DNA of 64,000 nucleotides, taken from NCBI GenBank assembly GCA_018660265.1, contig JABJKS010000001.1:27290-91289 (forward strand), given 5' to 3'. Source of the stretch: Rhodospirillaceae bacterium. GTDB lineage: Bacteria; Pseudomonadota; Alphaproteobacteria; GCA-2731375. Below are positions 16,747 through 26,020 of this stretch, piece after piece. The translations under genes were made by a program, and so were the position numbers. Each line of letters opens with the position of its first letter. Position 1 is the first letter of the stretch. The notes beneath the pieces were generated by a model, which saw only the letters and a program-made list of their open reading frames with translations, did no database searches and had not been told where the DNA came from.

Positions 16747-18369
16747 ATGCAATACGACTATATCGTAATCGGGTCAGGTTCGGGAGGGGCCGCGACGGCG
16801 GGCCGGCTGTCTGAGGATAGGGGTATGTCGGTGCTGTTGCTGGAAGCGGGGGGCAAGGACCGCCATCCCTTTATCCATATCCCCGTCTTGTTTCCCCATC
16901 TGTTGACCAATCCCAATACCACCTGGCTGCGTAAATCAGAGCCGGTACCGGGTTTGAACGGGCGGCCCATGTTTTTCCCCTCCGGCAAGGTGCTTGGTGG
17001 CTCCAGTTCCATCAACGGTATGCTCTATATTCGCGGCCAGGCGGAGGACTACGACGGCTGGCGCGATGCGGGCAATGCAGGTTGGGGTTGGGATGATGTG
17101 TTGCCCTATTTCAAACGCATGGAAGATTATGAACATGGCGAGACCGATATGCACGGCGCGGGCGGCCCTATTGCCGTCACCGACACATTGCCCAGCAACG
17201 ATAGCTCCTACAAATTCCTCGAAGCAGCCGTTGCAACCGGCATCCCGCGTATTCCGGATCTGAATACCGGCGATCAACACGGTATCGCGACAGTACAGGG
17301 AACCATTCGCAAAGGGCGTCGGGATTCCACCGCGCGCGGCTATCTAAAGGATGCCAAAAGCCGCCCCAACCTGACGATCCGAACCGGTGCCAACGTCAGT
17401 CGTATCCTGTTGGACGGCACACGGGTCAGCGGTGTGGAGTTTGTTGACAATAATGGCGCTGTCGAAACCGTCCGGGTCGGGCGCGAGATGATCCTCTCTG
17501 CCTCCGCCGTCGGTTCACCGCAGATCCTTTTGCAATCCGGCATAGGCGATAGTGCCGAGTTGAAAGATGTCGGCGTCGCGCCAACCCACCATTTGCCTGG
17601 CGTTGGCAAAAACCTGCATGACCATGCCTTCGTGCATGTGCAGCCGCGCCTGAAAGCGGCCTATCCCACTTTGAACCAAATGCTTAACAACAAGCCGCGC
17701 ATGGGGTTTGAGCTGATACGCTATGCAGTCACGCGGAATGGTGCATTCGGGCTGACCAGTACGGAAATTTGCGGCTTTCTGGATTCAAAACGGGCTGGGG
17801 GACGCCCCGATATTCAGATCAATTACCGCCCCTTTAGTTTCGATTATTCATCCCAAGGCGGGTTCATGTTCCATCCATTCCCGGGCGGTACCGCATCGAT
17901 CTGTTACACCCGTCCGAAAAGCCGGGGCGATGTGCGTTTGGTTAGAGATGACCGTGGGGACGGCGCGGGGACGCGCCTGGCCATACAGCCCAACTATCTG
18001 GACCATGACGATGACGTCCAAGGCATGTTGAACGGCGTGAAAATCATCCGCCAGATCATCAACTCTTCACCCTTTGCAGACTGCCTTGAGGGCGAACATG
18101 GCGATGGTGCTAAGGCCAAGACGGATGATGAGATCATCGAGCATATCCGAAATAATGCCGCCACCATCTATCACCCCGTTGGTACCTGCAAAATGGGCAC
18201 GGACGATATGGCGGTGGTGGATGATCGCCTGCGGGTGCGCGGCCTGTCGGGTCTGCGCATCGCCGATGCCTCGATCATTCCGGTCATTACCTCCGGCAAT
18301 ACCAATGCGCCCTCTATTATGGTCGGTGAAAAATGCGCCGATATGATCCGGACGGAACGTAATCGTTAG
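16747..18369 (+). CDS. GMC family FAD-dependent oxidoreductase (choline dehydrogenase-like)
   Basis: 540-residue flavoprotein oxidising an alcohol. Rossmann motif VIGSGSGGAATAGRL is at about residues 6-20 and LLLEAGG marks the end of the second strand. GMC signature 1 is in GKVLGGSSSINGMLYIRGQAEDYDGW; signature 2 (GSPQILLQSGIGD) lies near 258. The C-terminal active-site pair is present: His in YHPVGTCKMG and Asn in GNTNAPSIM. AAAGGAAG sits 8 bases before the ATG. It overlaps no neighbour and is convergent with the LLM gene. The family includes choline, glucose and alkyl alcohol dehydrogenases; with no betaine genes here, BetA itself is unlikely. Confidence 0.9.
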   Translation: MQYDYIVIGSGSGGAATAGRLSEDRGMSVLLLEAGGKDRHPFIHIPVLFPHLLTNPNTTWLRKSEPVPGLNGRPMFFPSGKVLGGSSSINGMLYIRGQAEDYDGWRDAGNAGWGWDDVLPYFKRMEDYEHGETDMHGAGGPIAVTDTLPSNDSSYKFLEAAVATGIPRIPDLNTGDQHGIATVQGTIRKGRRDSTARGYLKDAKSRPNLTIRTGANVSRILLDGTRVSGVEFVDNNGAVETVRVGREMILSASAVGSPQILLQSGIGDSAELKDVGVAPTHHLPGVGKNLHDHAFVHVQPRLKAAYPTLNQMLNNKPRMGFELIRYAVTRNGAFGLTSTEICGFLDSKRAGGRPDIQINYRPFSFDYSSQGGFMFHPFPGGTASICYTRPKSRGDVRLVRDDRGDGAGTRLAIQPNYLDHDDDVQGMLNGVKIIRQIINSSPFADCLEGEHGDGAKAKTDDEIIEHIRNNAATIYHPVGTCKMGTDDMAVVDDRLRVRGLSGLRIADASIIPVITSGNTNAPSIMVGEKCADMIRTERNR

Positions 18370-18370
18370 G

Positions 18371-19390
18371 TTAGGCGGCCTCGAAACCCTTCACGACGTC
18401 GGCCCAGCGTTCGATGGGGTCGTCATCGGGGATTGGATAATAGGTCGCGATACGCTGGACCAGGCCGTCGTAACGGTTTTTGAGCGCGGCACCCAATTCA
18501 CTGTACGAGGCGGAAATTGCCACCTCGGCCAACAGGGCATCGGGTACCATGGCCGCCATTTTATCAATCTCGCCGTTGCGCATGACTTGGCTTAGTTCCT
18601 TGCCCAGAGCCTCCATGCCGTGGTGGCGCAACAGGGCGCGATAGCTGGGCGTCGAGGCGTAGAAGGCGACCTGTTCGCGAATTTGTTTTTCCGATGCGCT
18701 GCGTTCCGCCTCCGTTTCTCCCAACACCGCAAAGACCGATGCATGCAGGTCCAGATCATCAACGGATTTGCCCGCCATGCGCGCGCCTTCGTCAATGGCC
18801 GGGCGGACCACGTCTTTCAGATAGGCGATGGAATGCATGGGATGGACATGAAAGCCGTCGGCCACTTCACCCGCCACCCGGCACATGCGCGGATTGACGC
18901 CGGCGACGTAGATGGGAATGTGGGGATGCGCGATCGGGCCGGGGATAAATGCTGGGTTGGTCAAGATGAAACGATAGAACGGCCCCTGGTATTCCGGCTT
19001 GGTGCCGTTCTGGAAATTGTCAAAGATCGCGCGCAGGCAACGGATATAGTCTGTCAGGCGGGCTGCGGGATGTTCAAACGGCATATCATAGCGCCGTTCA
19101 ATATGGGCCCGAACCTGGGTGCCCAGGCCCAGGTGAAAACGCCCGCCGCTGGCCTGTTGCAAATCCCAGGCAGCCTGTGCGGTGGCAAAGGGGCTGCGGC
19201 CAAAGGCTACGGCGATGTTGGTGCCAATCTGTAGGCGTTCCGTCGACATGGCGGCTGCCACCAGGGGCAGGAACGGATCATGGCCTGCTTCAAAGCTCCA
19301 CACTGCATCGAAGCCCATGGCCTCCATACGCTTTGCCATGTCGGCTGCCAGGTGTGGATAGAGGGCACCAAGTTGGGCGTCAATTTTCAT
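18371..19390 (-). CDS. LLM-class flavin-dependent oxidoreductase
   Basis: 339-residue TIM-barrel protein of the luciferase-like monooxygenase superfamily. Visible features: KRMEAMGFDAVWSFEAGHDPF, the IGTNIAVAFGRSP strand, GRFHLGLGTQVRAHIERRYDMPFEHPAARL, and HIPIYVAGVNPRMCRVAGEVADGFHVHPMHS. The pattern is closest to the F420-dependent MSMEG_2256-type group, although many proteobacterial members may use FMN. The start is 2 bp after the CaiB stop, so the two genes form an operon (CaiB first). This suggests a role in degrading a CoA-activated compound; the substrate is unknown. Confidence 0.85.
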   Translation of the reverse strand: MKIDAQLGALYPHLAADMAKRMEAMGFDAVWSFEAGHDPFLPLVAAAMSTERLQIGTNIAVAFGRSPFATAQAAWDLQQASGGRFHLGLGTQVRAHIERRYDMPFEHPAARLTDYIRCLRAIFDNFQNGTKPEYQGPFYRFILTNPAFIPGPIAHPHIPIYVAGVNPRMCRVAGEVADGFHVHPMHSIAYLKDVVRPAIDEGARMAGKSVDDLDLHASVFAVLGETEAERSASEKQIREQVAFYASTPSYRALLRHHGMEALGKELSQVMRNGEIDKMAAMVPDALLAEVAISASYSELGAALKNRYDGLVQRIATYYPIPDDDPIERWADVVKGFEAA

Positions 19391-19392
19391 AG

Positions 19393-20598
19393 CTAAACAA
19401 TTCCCTTTTCTCGCAGGGCCGCGATTGCCGCAGCGTCGTATCCCAATTCCCCCAGTACCTCGTCGGTATGCTGGCCCAGGGTGGGGGCGGCGGTCTTGGC
19501 CGCAGGTTCTCCGTTCGAGGCATGGAAGCCTGCGCCGGGTACAGTAATATTTCCCTCCATACCCGCGGGCGCGGCCATGGTCATGAGGACGCCGCGATGA
19601 TCCAGTTGCGGGAAATCCATCAACTGCGGCACGCTGTGAACCGGGGCAATAGGAATACCGGCATCACCCAGAACTTGCATCCAATGCTTGGTTGGTTCGC
19701 TGGCAAAGACGGCACCAATGCTGTCATAGACCTCAACCTGATGATCAACCCGGCCCTGGTCCGTGGCAAAGCGGGGGTCGTCCATCCATTCCGGCCGGCC
19801 AAGAGCATCACAAAGCTTCTGTGTCATGGAATTGGTGATAACCGTCATTTGCACATGCCCGTCCTTGGTCGGCCAGGTATCTGCGGAGCCTTGATAGGTA
19901 GGGGAGGCATTGCCCAGACGCTCGGGTATGACATCGCCATTCAGGTAGTTTGAGATTACCGGGTTCAACATGGTCATGGCGCTATCCAACATGGCCACAT
20001 CCAAATGCTGTCCTTCACCACTGTGGGACCGGCGGAACAGGGCGGAGGCAATAGCGTAGGAGGCAGTAATGCCTGTCGAGATATCGACCGGCATATAGCC
20101 CACCCGCAACGGCCCGCTGTCCGGCGTGCCCGTTACGCTCATCATGCCGGACGCTGCCTGGATCGCGCCGTCATAGGCACCTTTGCCTGCCATGGGACCT
20201 TGCTGGCCATAGCCGGAGATGGAGCAATAGATGATATCAGGTTTGATCCCGGCAACCGCGTCATAGCCATAGCCCAGGCGATCGATAACGCCGGCCTTGA
20301 AGTTTTGGATCACCACGTCGGCGTTTTTCAATAACCGATGCATGATTTCTTTCGCCTCCGGGTTTTTCAGATCCACGGTAATGGCGCGCTTGTTGGTATT
20401 GATGCCCAAAAAGGCCGGCGCGAGTTTTAATGCGGCCTGCGTTTCATTTGCCATCATGGTGCGCATCTGATCGCCCACGCCCGGCTGCTCTACCTTGATC
20501 ACATCGGCACCCAATAGGGCCAATTGACCGGCTGCGAACGGTCCCGCCAGTACTTGGGAAAAGTCCACCACCCGGATGCCGTCAAAGGCTTTTATCAT
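19393..20598 (-). CDS. CaiB/BaiF family III CoA transferase
   Basis: 401-residue class III CoA transferase that moves CoA between carboxylic acids (formyl-CoA, carnitine and racemase-type relatives). Key blocks: FDGIRVVDFSQVLAGPFAAGQLALLGADVIKVEQPGVGDQMR at the N-terminus, LKNPEAKEIMHRLLKNADVVIQNFKAGV, and YCSISGYGQQGPMAGKGAYDGAIQAASGMMSVTG, which holds the catalytic-aspartate region. The start at 20598 (MIKAFDGI) has GGGAGTAAAGAG directly upstream; a frame open to 20661 lacks such a site. The first 80 coding bases and the promoter are duplicated at 22585-22747. It is operonic with the LLM gene. Confidence 0.92.
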   Translation of the reverse strand: MIKAFDGIRVVDFSQVLAGPFAAGQLALLGADVIKVEQPGVGDQMRTMMANETQAALKLAPAFLGINTNKRAITVDLKNPEAKEIMHRLLKNADVVIQNFKAGVIDRLGYGYDAVAGIKPDIIYCSISGYGQQGPMAGKGAYDGAIQAASGMMSVTGTPDSGPLRVGYMPVDISTGITASYAIASALFRRSHSGEGQHLDVAMLDSAMTMLNPVISNYLNGDVIPERLGNASPTYQGSADTWPTKDGHVQMTVITNSMTQKLCDALGRPEWMDDPRFATDQGRVDHQVEVYDSIGAVFASEPTKHWMQVLGDAGIPIAPVHSVPQLMDFPQLDHRGVLMTMAAPAGMEGNITVPGAGFHASNGEPAAKTAAPTLGQHTDEVLGELGYDAAAIAALREKGIV

Positions 20599-20681
20599 TC
20601 TCTTTACTCCCAAACCCGTAGTTATGGCATTATTTCTAAGGTATGAGATGAAAGGCGGCAATGGCGAACCCCGATATAGCG
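20519..20681. repeat. Duplicated divergent promoter segment, copy A
   Basis: 163 bp aligning without gaps to 22585-22747 (offset 2066 bp) with about nine mismatches counted by eye. It covers the first 80 coding bases of the CaiB gene, its promoter, and the ribosome site plus first codons of a cyclase-like reading frame (ATG at 20661, MANPDIA). That frame dies at a TGA after 20 codons. Copy B is the one next to the intact cyclase. Confidence 0.9.
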
Positions 20682-20832
20682 CCTATTATCCAATCATGTC
20701 TGCTCAACCGCAGCGCAATATGATTGCTATTAAGTCATTGATGAAAACGGGATGAACACCGACTGCTGGCAACAACTGGCAATGGACGGGTGGCTGGTAG
20801 ACCACATTATTCTAGAGTCTTATTTCACAGCC

Positions 20833-22482
20833 TTATTTCGCTGCGTTATTGCCCGGGCCCTTACCCCGGCTTTGTTTCACTTGGCGTAGATCGACCGTTC
20901 GTGGATCAGCCGTGGGATCGGCATCGCCAAAGATTTCGCCTTTGCGAAGTTTCTGGGAGTAGGTCGTCGGCAGTTCATCCAGAAACGCGACCCAACCGGG
21001 AACTTTGAAATAAGCCAGCCGTTCCAGGGTAAAGCGCACCAGTTCATCCGCCAGCTCGTCTGTTCCGGCTATGCCGTCTTCCAAAATAATACAGGCGAAG
21101 ACTTCTTCGTCCCGCAAATCATCTGGAATGGGGATCACGGCAATTTCGCGAACGGCTGCATGGGTGCGAAGGGTCGCCTCGATCTCGGCGGCAGAGATGT
21201 TCTGGCCGCTGCGTCTGATCATGTGTTTTTTGCGGTCAACAAAGACAAGGCCGGCAGGTTCTTCGACCAGGATATCACCGGTATGGAACCAACCATCCTG
21301 CCAAACCTCGGCTGTTGTCGCGGGATCACGGAAATATTCTTCCAGCAGTCCCAGGCGCGGGTTGGGTCCGGTACGGCGCACGCGTAATTCACCAGGCGTG
21401 CCGGGGGGGTGTCGATTTCCATCATCATCAATAATCTGGAATTCCATGCCCGGCATATCCCGCCCGATAGAGCGCGTCTTGCCATCCCGGTCCGTACTGA
21501 CATCAAAGGAACAGATGCCAATTTCCGACATGCCGTAGATTTCCACCAACGTCATGCCAAAACGTTTTTCAAAGGCAACGCGGAGGGCAGGATCAACACC
21601 GGCACCTACGCCAAAACGGACCTTGTGCCGACGCTCTATCACCTCCTCCTCCCTGGCCATCAGGACGGGTGGTATGATGCCAAGGTAATGGATCATGGTC
21701 GCCTCTGTCTCGACAATCTCCTGCCACCAGGTGGCGGGGTGAAAGCGGTCGGAGAATATCATGCAGTTACGGGATAGGATCATGGCAGGGTTGGCGATTG
21801 CCAGGCCATTGGCATAGAACAGCGGCAGCGGGTTATATAACCGCTCCGCCCCATGCTCGATGGTCATGGTGCCGCCTGCACCCAAATATCGCTCGCCGGC
21901 GAAGAAAAAATATTCGTTCGAAATGATGCAGCCCTTTGGCATGCCCGTGGTGCCCGATGTGTACATCAGAACAGATTCAGACGACCTGCCAGGCGGGGAA
22001 TTTTTCTCAGGCCGCAAGGGTGCCGGCAGGGCGTCATTGAACATCGCCACATCCACAATAGGTATAACTCGCCCGGTGACCGTCACCGCGGCTGTTAAAT
22101 TTTCGGTGTGCGGGGCAAGTGTGACGATCAGGTCTACTTCCGAATGACCAAGGATAAAGGCAAAATCGTCGGTTCGAAACTCCGGGTTCAAGGGCACAAC
22201 CCAACAGCCTAAGGCGTTAAGGGCAAGGAAATGCAACATGAATTCGGGGCGATTTTCCAGCAACAGCGACACCCGATGTCCATGGCCATAACCGGCTGCG
22301 GCATAATGCTCGATCAGCTGATTTGTGCGGGATGCAACTTCGCCATAACTCCACAATACGCCATCGGGATAATAATCCCGTTCATTGCGAGGCGGGATCG
22401 CGATACATGGCAAATGAGGCTGTGAATGGGCGGTATCCAGCAATGCCAGCCACAGGGTGCCGGAATTCATCATATCGGTCAT
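20833..22482 (-). CDS. ATP-dependent acyl-CoA ligase (adenylate-forming)
   Basis: 549-residue AMP-forming CoA ligase. P-loop VLMYTSGTTGMPKGC (about 170-184), YGMSEIG (A5), WFHTGDI (A7), DRKKHMIRRSGQNIS (A8 hinge) and a C-terminal PTTYSQKLRKGEI in place of the common TGKI, with the lysine of QKLRK in the catalytic position. It is flanked on both sides by the duplicated CaiB/cyclase promoter block, as if the gene had been brought in between two copies. It probably activates an acid handled by the adjacent CaiB and LLM proteins. Start MTDMMNSG at 22482, or the Met five codons later. The 20599-20832 gap is the repeat plus sequence without a gene. Confidence 0.9.
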   Translation of the reverse strand: MTDMMNSGTLWLALLDTAHSQPHLPCIAIPPRNERDYYPDGVLWSYGEVASRTNQLIEHYAAAGYGHGHRVSLLLENRPEFMLHFLALNALGCWVVPLNPEFRTDDFAFILGHSEVDLIVTLAPHTENLTAAVTVTGRVIPIVDVAMFNDALPAPLRPEKNSPPGRSSESVLMYTSGTTGMPKGCIISNEYFFFAGERYLGAGGTMTIEHGAERLYNPLPLFYANGLAIANPAMILSRNCMIFSDRFHPATWWQEIVETEATMIHYLGIIPPVLMAREEEVIERRHKVRFGVGAGVDPALRVAFEKRFGMTLVEIYGMSEIGICSFDVSTDRDGKTRSIGRDMPGMEFQIIDDDGNRHPPGTPGELRVRRTGPNPRLGLLEEYFRDPATTAEVWQDGWFHTGDILVEEPAGLVFVDRKKHMIRRSGQNISAAEIEATLRTHAAVREIAVIPIPDDLRDEEVFACIILEDGIAGTDELADELVRFTLERLAYFKVPGWVAFLDELPTTYSQKLRKGEIFGDADPTADPRTVDLRQVKQSRGKGPGNNAAK

Positions 22483-22532
22483 CGTACGCTACCCTAACTA
22501 CATCTATGAACACCTACATCAAAAGCTAACCA

Positions 22533-22664
22533 TCATCGACCCGTACCAACCGACATTTTCCAGATGGCCCCTAATTCGTCAATAGCCAATTGACCGGCTG
22601 CGAACGGTCCCGCCAGCACTGGGGAAAAACCCACCACCCGGATGCCGTCAAAGGCTTTTATCAT
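22533..22664 (-). pseudogene. Truncated CaiB CoA transferase start
   Basis: Minus-strand frame beginning MIKAFDGIRVVGFSPVLAGP, parallel to MIKAFDGIRVVDFSQVLAGP of the intact CaiB at 20598. Homology stops after about 27 codons (near 22585); the frame then reads unrelated sequence to a stop. It keeps the same upstream GGGAGTAAAGAG, so its promoter may still fire and make a short peptide or transcript opposite the cyclase gene. Confidence 0.8.
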
Positions 22665-22747
22665 TCTCTTTACTCCCAAACCCGTAGATGTGGCATTATT
22701 TCCAAGGTATGAGATGAAAGGCGGCAATGGCGAACCTTGATATAGCG
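22585..22747. repeat. Duplicated divergent promoter segment, copy B
   Basis: Partner of 20519-20681. Here the plus-strand side runs into the intact cyclase gene, while the minus-strand side is the truncated CaiB start. Confidence 0.9.
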
Positions 22748-25700
22748 GACTGGCTGAACGAATTAGGCTTGGCAGACTACGTTGAAATCTTTGCGGAAAA
22801 CCGCATTGATTTTGATGTATTGCCGGAATTGGCCGAGGCGGATTTGCGGGAATTGGGCCTGGCCCTTGGTGATCGAAAGCGTTTGATGAAGGCCATCGAC
22901 GGTTTCACAAACAAGGAAGTTGTGGCAGCGCCGCCCAACGACGCGACCGCGCCGGATGCTCCCGGTGCGCCAGCGGGTGAGCGGCGCCAGGTCGCCGTGC
23001 TGTTCGCTGATATTTCCGGCTTTACCACATTGTCGTCTGAGCGGGACGCCGAGGAAATCCATCAGTTATTGAACCGTTTCTTTGCCGCCGTCGACGACGT
23101 GGTGCAAAAGTTTGGCGGCAGTGTGGACAAACATATTGGCGATGCTGTGATGGCCGTGTTTGGCGCGCCCGTCGCACATACGGATGACCCGGAGCGCGCT
23201 GTCCGTGCTGCCTTGGCCGTACATGATGCCGCAGCAGAGTTGGACCCGCCCATGCGGGTTCATGCAGGTGTCGCAGCGGGGCAGGTGGTGGCATCCAATA
23301 CGGGCAGCGCGGCCCATCTTGAGTACACGGTCACGGGAGAAACGGTAAATCTCGCCTCCCGCCTGACGGACCTTGCGACTGCGGGTGAGACGCTGATTTC
23401 AGGTGAAGTTCACGATGCCCTGGATGAACGGTTGGATGGCGAAGACCTGGGCAAGAAAAGTCTGCCGGGCCTCCCCAATCCGGTCGGGGTTTGGCGGGTT
23501 AACGGTCTGGGTGAGGCGCGGGCCTATGCTGAAGGTCAATTTATCGGTCGCGCGGCGGAAGTCGCGACCTTCAATGGTGCCCTTGACGCGGCTGTGCGCA
23601 ATGGGCGCGGCCAAACCCTTTTCATCCGGGGTGAGGCGGGAATAGGGAAGACCCGGTTGCTCCATGAATATCAGCGCCTGGCCGAAGAGTCCGGTTTTCA
23701 GAGTTATGGCGGTCAGGTGCTCGATTTCGGTGTGGGTGAAGGCCAGGATGCGGTACGTGTCCTGCTGCGTGGTCTCATGGGCTTGGCACCTGGTGCCGGA
23801 CAAAACCTGCGCACTACGGCGGCGGAGCGGGTAGTACAGACAGGCTTGATCGCGCCGGAACAAAGCCTGCATTTATATGATCTGTTGAACCTGCCGCAGA
23901 CAGCTGATCAACGCCCCTTGTATGAGGCGATGGACGTTCAACAGCGTAGTCTAGGCCGGGCGCAGGTGTTGGTGACATTGGTCGCAAACCTGTCGGACAG
24001 CTCACCATTGTTGCTGCGCATCGAAGACCTACATTGGGCCCAGCCCGCATTGTTACGTTACTTGATGGCGCTGGTGAAAACGGCGGCTACGCATCCGATT
24101 ATATTGCTCCTGACCTCGCGTCTGCAGGGCGATCCATTGGATGCTGCCTGGCGCGCAGGAATTGATGCGGCACCCATAACGACCATGGATCTGGAGCCCT
24201 TGAATACAGATGAGGCCCGCAATCTGGTCTTTGAATTCGAAGGGGTCGACGCGGATTGGGCCAACGAATGTATCGAACGTTCGGGTGGAAATCCGCTATT
24301 TTTGGAGCAATTGTTGCGCAGTTCCAATAGCACTGATGGCCAATCCATTCCGGGTTCCGTGCAAAGCGTGGTGCAGTCCCGCATCGATGCATTGATAGCC
24401 CAGGATCGCGCGGCGCTACAGGCAGCCTCGGTGCTTGGCCAACGCTTTGCCTTGGATGCCCTGCGTTTCGTCATGGCGGACGGCACTTATCAGCCGGATA
24501 GTTTGCTGCAGTTTAACCTGATCCGTCATTCCGAAGGGGAATTTCAGTTCTACCACGCCTTGTTCCGGGATGCGGTGCATGGCTCCTTCCTGAAAGGACG
24601 CCGTCAGGCGCTGCATCTTAAGGCGGCGGATTGGTATCAGGACCGCGACGCGGTGTTGTATGCGGAACACCTGGGCCAGGCCGGCAGCGATCGGGCACCC
24701 ATAGCTTTTCAGCGTGCGGCACTGGCTGAGGCTGAAGCCTATCGCATCGAACGCGCCCTGGAATTGGTGGAACGAGGGTTGGATCTGTTGGGCGATAATA
24801 CCGACAGGTTTGACCTGACCGCCCATAGCGCGGATTTGTTGCGTGAGTTGGGCCGGCCGGAGGAGTCGTTGGATGCCTGGGAGGAAGCCTCCAATCTGGC
24901 GACGACGGACCGACAACGGTGCCATGCCTGGATTGGGGTCGCAGCGGTAAATCGCTTGATGAGCTCGCGTGAGCGCGGCGCAAAGGTTCTGGATCAGGCG
25001 GAAGCTATTGCTCAGCGCGAGGGGATGGAGGTGGAGCTGGCGGAAATCTATTCTTATCGTGGCGGTGCTGCTTTTGTTGCCGGCGATTTTGAACAATGCC
25101 TGTATTTTCACAATGAGTCCCTGCGCCACGCGCGCCTGGGCGGTAGTTATCGCTGGGAAGCAAACGCGCTGGGCGGGATCGCCGATGCGGAGTATGGCAG
25201 GGGCCACATGCGCAATGCGGTCGATAGCTTCAAACGTTGTTTTGCACTGTGCCGGGCCCATGGTTTGCTGGATATTGAATCCCGCAACCGCTTTATGATG
25301 GGCGTGACACGCCGCTATGTGGACGGCCATGATGTTGCCCTGGAAGAACTCCATGCCGCGCGTAAATTGGCTAATGAAATTCTCAACGTACGCGCGGCCA
25401 TGATGGCCAATATGCTCAGCGGTGAAATGCTGATCGATATGACCGATTTTGAGGCCGCAGAGACACATTTGCAGGACGCCATACGGATCGCGCGTTCGTT
25501 GAGCAATAGGCGGATGGAATTGTACTGTTTGTACGAGCTGTCACGTCGTGCTTTGGGCCTGGGGCAATCGGACAAGGCAATTGAGATTTTAGACCAGGCC
25601 ATTGCGATTGGTCGGGAAACCGGGATCAATTTTCACGGGCCCCGTCTTTTCGCGCTTAACGCTGTCTTGCGTAAGGATCCCGAGGTTTGTCGCCAATCCC

Positions 25701-25849
25701 TGGCGGAAGGGGCGGCTTTGGTGGCCGAAGGCGCGAACGCCCATAATGTCCTGTGGTTTCATCGCGATGCAATCGATGCCTGTTTGAACATTGGCGATAT
25801 CGACAAGGCGCGCTCCCATGCGGAGGCATTGTTGAATTTCACGGTCTAG
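22727..25849 (+). CDS. SAM - class III adenylate/guanylate cyclase - AAA ATPase - TPR protein
   Basis: 1040-residue signalling protein. N-terminal SAM domain (about 1-60, DWLNELGLADYVEIFAENRIDFDVLPELAEADL). Class III cyclase catalytic domain (about 85-245) with metal-binding Asp in LFADISGFT, the second Asp in KHIGDAVMAVFGAP, and the EYTVTGETVNLASRL transition-state region. AAA/STAND-type ATPase with P-loop GEAGIGKT from residue 302, and a Walker B-like LLLRIEDLHW. The rest is TPR-like helices (about 650-1040). This layout is a known family of large cyclases. The frame ends at a TAG (25847-25849), but 56 further codons of good homologue-like sequence follow in the same frame, so the protein is probably truncated relative to its ancestor. 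GAAAGGCGG precedes the ATG. Confidence 0.9.
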   Translation: MANLDIADWLNELGLADYVEIFAENRIDFDVLPELAEADLRELGLALGDRKRLMKAIDGFTNKEVVAAPPNDATAPDAPGAPAGERRQVAVLFADISGFTTLSSERDAEEIHQLLNRFFAAVDDVVQKFGGSVDKHIGDAVMAVFGAPVAHTDDPERAVRAALAVHDAAAELDPPMRVHAGVAAGQVVASNTGSAAHLEYTVTGETVNLASRLTDLATAGETLISGEVHDALDERLDGEDLGKKSLPGLPNPVGVWRVNGLGEARAYAEGQFIGRAAEVATFNGALDAAVRNGRGQTLFIRGEAGIGKTRLLHEYQRLAEESGFQSYGGQVLDFGVGEGQDAVRVLLRGLMGLAPGAGQNLRTTAAERVVQTGLIAPEQSLHLYDLLNLPQTADQRPLYEAMDVQQRSLGRAQVLVTLVANLSDSSPLLLRIEDLHWAQPALLRYLMALVKTAATHPIILLLTSRLQGDPLDAAWRAGIDAAPITTMDLEPLNTDEARNLVFEFEGVDADWANECIERSGGNPLFLEQLLRSSNSTDGQSIPGSVQSVVQSRIDALIAQDRAALQAASVLGQRFALDALRFVMADGTYQPDSLLQFNLIRHSEGEFQFYHALFRDAVHGSFLKGRRQALHLKAADWYQDRDAVLYAEHLGQAGSDRAPIAFQRAALAEAEAYRIERALELVERGLDLLGDNTDRFDLTAHSADLLRELGRPEESLDAWEEASNLATTDRQRCHAWIGVAAVNRLMSSRERGAKVLDQAEAIAQREGMEVELAEIYSYRGGAAFVAGDFEQCLYFHNESLRHARLGGSYRWEANALGGIADAEYGRGHMRNAVDSFKRCFALCRAHGLLDIESRNRFMMGVTRRYVDGHDVALEELHAARKLANEILNVRAAMMANMLSGEMLIDMTDFEAAETHLQDAIRIARSLSNRRMELYCLYELSRRALGLGQSDKAIEILDQAIAIGRETGINFHGPRLFALNAVLRKDPEVCRQSLAEGAALVAEGANAHNVLWFHRDAIDACLNIGDIDKARSHAEALLNFTV

Positions 25850-26020
25850 GAAAAATTGCCTTGGGTGGAGTTCTTTGCCGCACGGGGCCAGGCCCTGGCC
25901 GACTGCGCGGAAGGCAAGGGCGCGCATAAGGTGCTTCAGGAAATCCTGGAACAAGGACGCCAATTCGGCTTACGGATTGCGCTGCCCGAACTGGAAGCGG
26001 CATTGGTGCAGTTGGCCTAG
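25850..26020 (+). pseudogene. In-frame C-terminal continuation of the cyclase gene beyond an amber stop
   Basis: Directly after TAG 25847-25849 the same frame reads EKLPWVEFFAARGQAL and continues through an amphipathic TPR-like helix to a second TAG at 26018-26020 (56 codons). Composition and helical pattern match the preceding domain. The second TAG is supplied by the terminal repeat of the element at 26017, so the true ancestral end is probably also lost. Either a nonsense mutation or amber readthrough would explain this. Confidence 0.75.

Noticed and set aside
24416..25468. 350-codon open frame on the minus strand
   Set aside because: Antisense to the TPR region of the cyclase protein; no recognisable domain and a composition typical of reverse-strand shadows.
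25847..25849. Pyrrolysine at the amber codon of the cyclase gene
   Set aside because: Pyrrolysine decoding is confined to methylamine methyltransferases and related families; nothing in the TPR region suggests it. A nonsense mutation is simpler.
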